Positions 63,116-64,000 of a stretch of 64,000 nt of DNA are shown here, one piece after another. The notes below the pieces were generated by a model. The model did no database searches. It saw only the letters and a list, made by a program, of their open reading frames with translations, and was not told the origin of the DNA. Source of the stretch: Jeotgalicoccus meleagridis (GTDB lineage: Bacteria > Bacillota > Bacilli > Staphylococcales > Salinicoccaceae); assembly GCF_903994045.1 (NCBI RefSeq), contig NZ_CAJEWD010000004.1, positions 1-64,000 of the forward strand. Reading direction: 5' to 3'. The stretch's first letter is position 1. Every line of letters starts with the position of its first letter. The translations under genes and the position numbers were made by a program.

Positions 63116-64000
63116 TTATTCTAAGTCATCTGTCGGATTGTCTTTTACAAGAGTACTTTCTGCACGCTGATCTTCCATTTCATCTAATGATGCTCTACCT
63201 ACAAAGTAATAAGCAACTATTGAACCAACGATGCGGTAATATATCCATACGCTTAAAGCAATTAAGATGATAAACATCAAGAACATAAGAATAAACATTA
63301 TGAACGGTTGTTCTCCACCTACTGCAAATGCAGCTAATAGGCTAAAGCCAATAATGATGACAAAGATTAAAATAATCATGCCAATGTAATACAGTAAATT
63401 AGAGAAGAAGAGTTTAACCATGCTTGCTCTAGATTTAAAGGCTATATTCCAAGCGATTTTAAACTTATCCATCGTTGGTATTCTTGGCTCATCAATGTAA
63501 ACCATGAAGACCAATGATAGGTAAATGAACAGAATAATATATGGAATGTAGGCAAGAATTGAAATGATAATCGCTAAGATTACTAAGAAAATCATCATGA
63601 CAATAGATACACCTTGCATAGCGGAATCAGGGTTCTCGATCAACATTCCAAGCGGTGCGATAGGTAAAATAATAATGGTCACTAAAATATTTACAATAAA
63701 ACCAATAACAAGCGAGATAACAAAATAGAATAAAATACTAAGCAAAGTGAGTTTTATCAATTTAGAGTAGTTACCGTTTTTAAAGACATCATAGGCCTGG
63801 CTAAAGCTAACCGTCTCACCATTGTAAGCAAAAGCAAAGTAACGTAGTATCCCTGCCATAATTGGATAGATGACAAAAATCATTAAACCAATGTAGAGTA
63901 ACATTGCAACTAGGCTCCAAATTATCATCGACACTCCTACTGTTGCTTCACTCGCATCAGTAAAAGTTAGGAGCAGAGGTAGAAACATTAAAGCAAATAT
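63116..64000 (-). CDS. Polytopic membrane protein, 5' end outside window
   Basis: The reading frame is open through the window edge, so the true start may lie beyond 64000; an internal ATG at 63988 gives 290 aa. Five to six membrane helices, with the segment FAYNGETVSFSQAYDVFKNGNYSKLIKL and YIDEPRIPTMDKFKIAWNIAFKSR in cytoplasmic parts. Resembles DUF975-like or glycerophosphoryl-type membrane-domain proteins; family not certain. C-terminus acidic. Confidence 0.7.
   Translation of the reverse strand: MFALMFLPLLLTFTDASEATVGVSMIIWSLVAMLLYIGLMIFVIYPIMAGILRYFAFAYNGETVSFSQAYDVFKNGNYSKLIKLTLLSILFYFVISLVIGFIVNILVTIIILPIAPLGMLIENPDSAMQGVSIVMMIFLVILAIIISILAYIPYIILFIYLSLVFMVYIDEPRIPTMDKFKIAWNIAFKSRASMVKLFFSNLLYYIGMIILIFVIIIGFSLLAAFAVGGEQPFIMFILMFLMFIILIALSVWIYYRIVGSIVAYYFVGRASLDEMEDQRAESTLVKDNPTDDLE

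Overview
The window is a low-GC Firmicutes chromosome segment. The order mazE-mazF-rsbU-rsbV-rsbW-sigB next to alr and acpS, the RodA, SigB, Rho, FabZ and CoaW sequences, and the run atp operon-mnaA-upp-glyA-ywlG-rpiB-ywlE-ywlC-prmC-prfA-rpmE2-rho are the staphylococcal arrangement. The proteins diverge enough from Staphylococcus aureus that I infer a sister genus (Jeotgalicoccus, Salinicoccus, Nosocomiicoccus or similar). This is a judgement from remembered sequences, not a search. No insertion sequence, prophage, integrase or CRISPR array is visible; the region is mostly core genome with a few accessory transport and stress genes.

Layout. 1-715: the 5' end of a 16S rRNA on the minus strand, preceded by tRNA-Gly, tRNA-Leu, two consensus-like tandem rrn promoters and tRNA-Glu. 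1013-2512: catalase with a near-perfect PerR box. 2555-12036 (minus): tex, then the sigB stress module, mazEF, alr, acpS and three bacterial-PH membrane proteins. 12129-15741 (minus): cshA, an alpha/beta hydrolase and murF. 15835-18808 (plus): rodA and cls, with a 49-aa gene on the minus strand between them. 18845-22137 (minus): yidC and a TPP-riboswitch-controlled thiDME operon. 22159-26294 (minus): an ABC exporter, a LysM-Rpf muralytic enzyme with a WalR-like box, and an SSB paralogue. 26483-29192: ywpF-like, fabZ, epuA-like, murA, ywzB-like. 29234-36051 (minus): complete F1Fo ATP synthase operon. 36171-50925 (minus): mnaA, upp, glyA, translation and modification factors, rho, glpX, murZ, a transaldolase-like aldolase, pyrG with a CTP-type attenuator, and rpoE. 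50999-64000: accessory part with GNAT acetyltransferases, BCCT osmolyte transporter, coaW, orphan ABC ATPase with AhpD-like protein, chromate-transporter pair, SEC-C protein, HAD phosphatase, a divergent MhqD/MhqE-like quinone-detoxification pair, a lipoprotein, RarD and a membrane protein cut by the window edge.

How the genes fit together. Cell-envelope synthesis recurs (alr, murF, rodA, two murA paralogues, mnaA, cls, yidC, LysM-Rpf enzyme). Stress control is dense: a SigB operon with an internal SigB-like promoter, a second SigB-like promoter before the osmolyte transporter, PerR-type control of catalase, and quinone detoxification genes. RNA-level control is also clear (TPP riboswitch, pyrG attenuator, atpE-atpF intercistronic hairpin). 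I did not find a convincing wholly new system. The most unusual points are a hydrolase whose essential N-terminus lies upstream of any canonical start codon (apparent AUA start), and an actinobacterial-style Rpf domain with its cysteine pair in a Firmicute.
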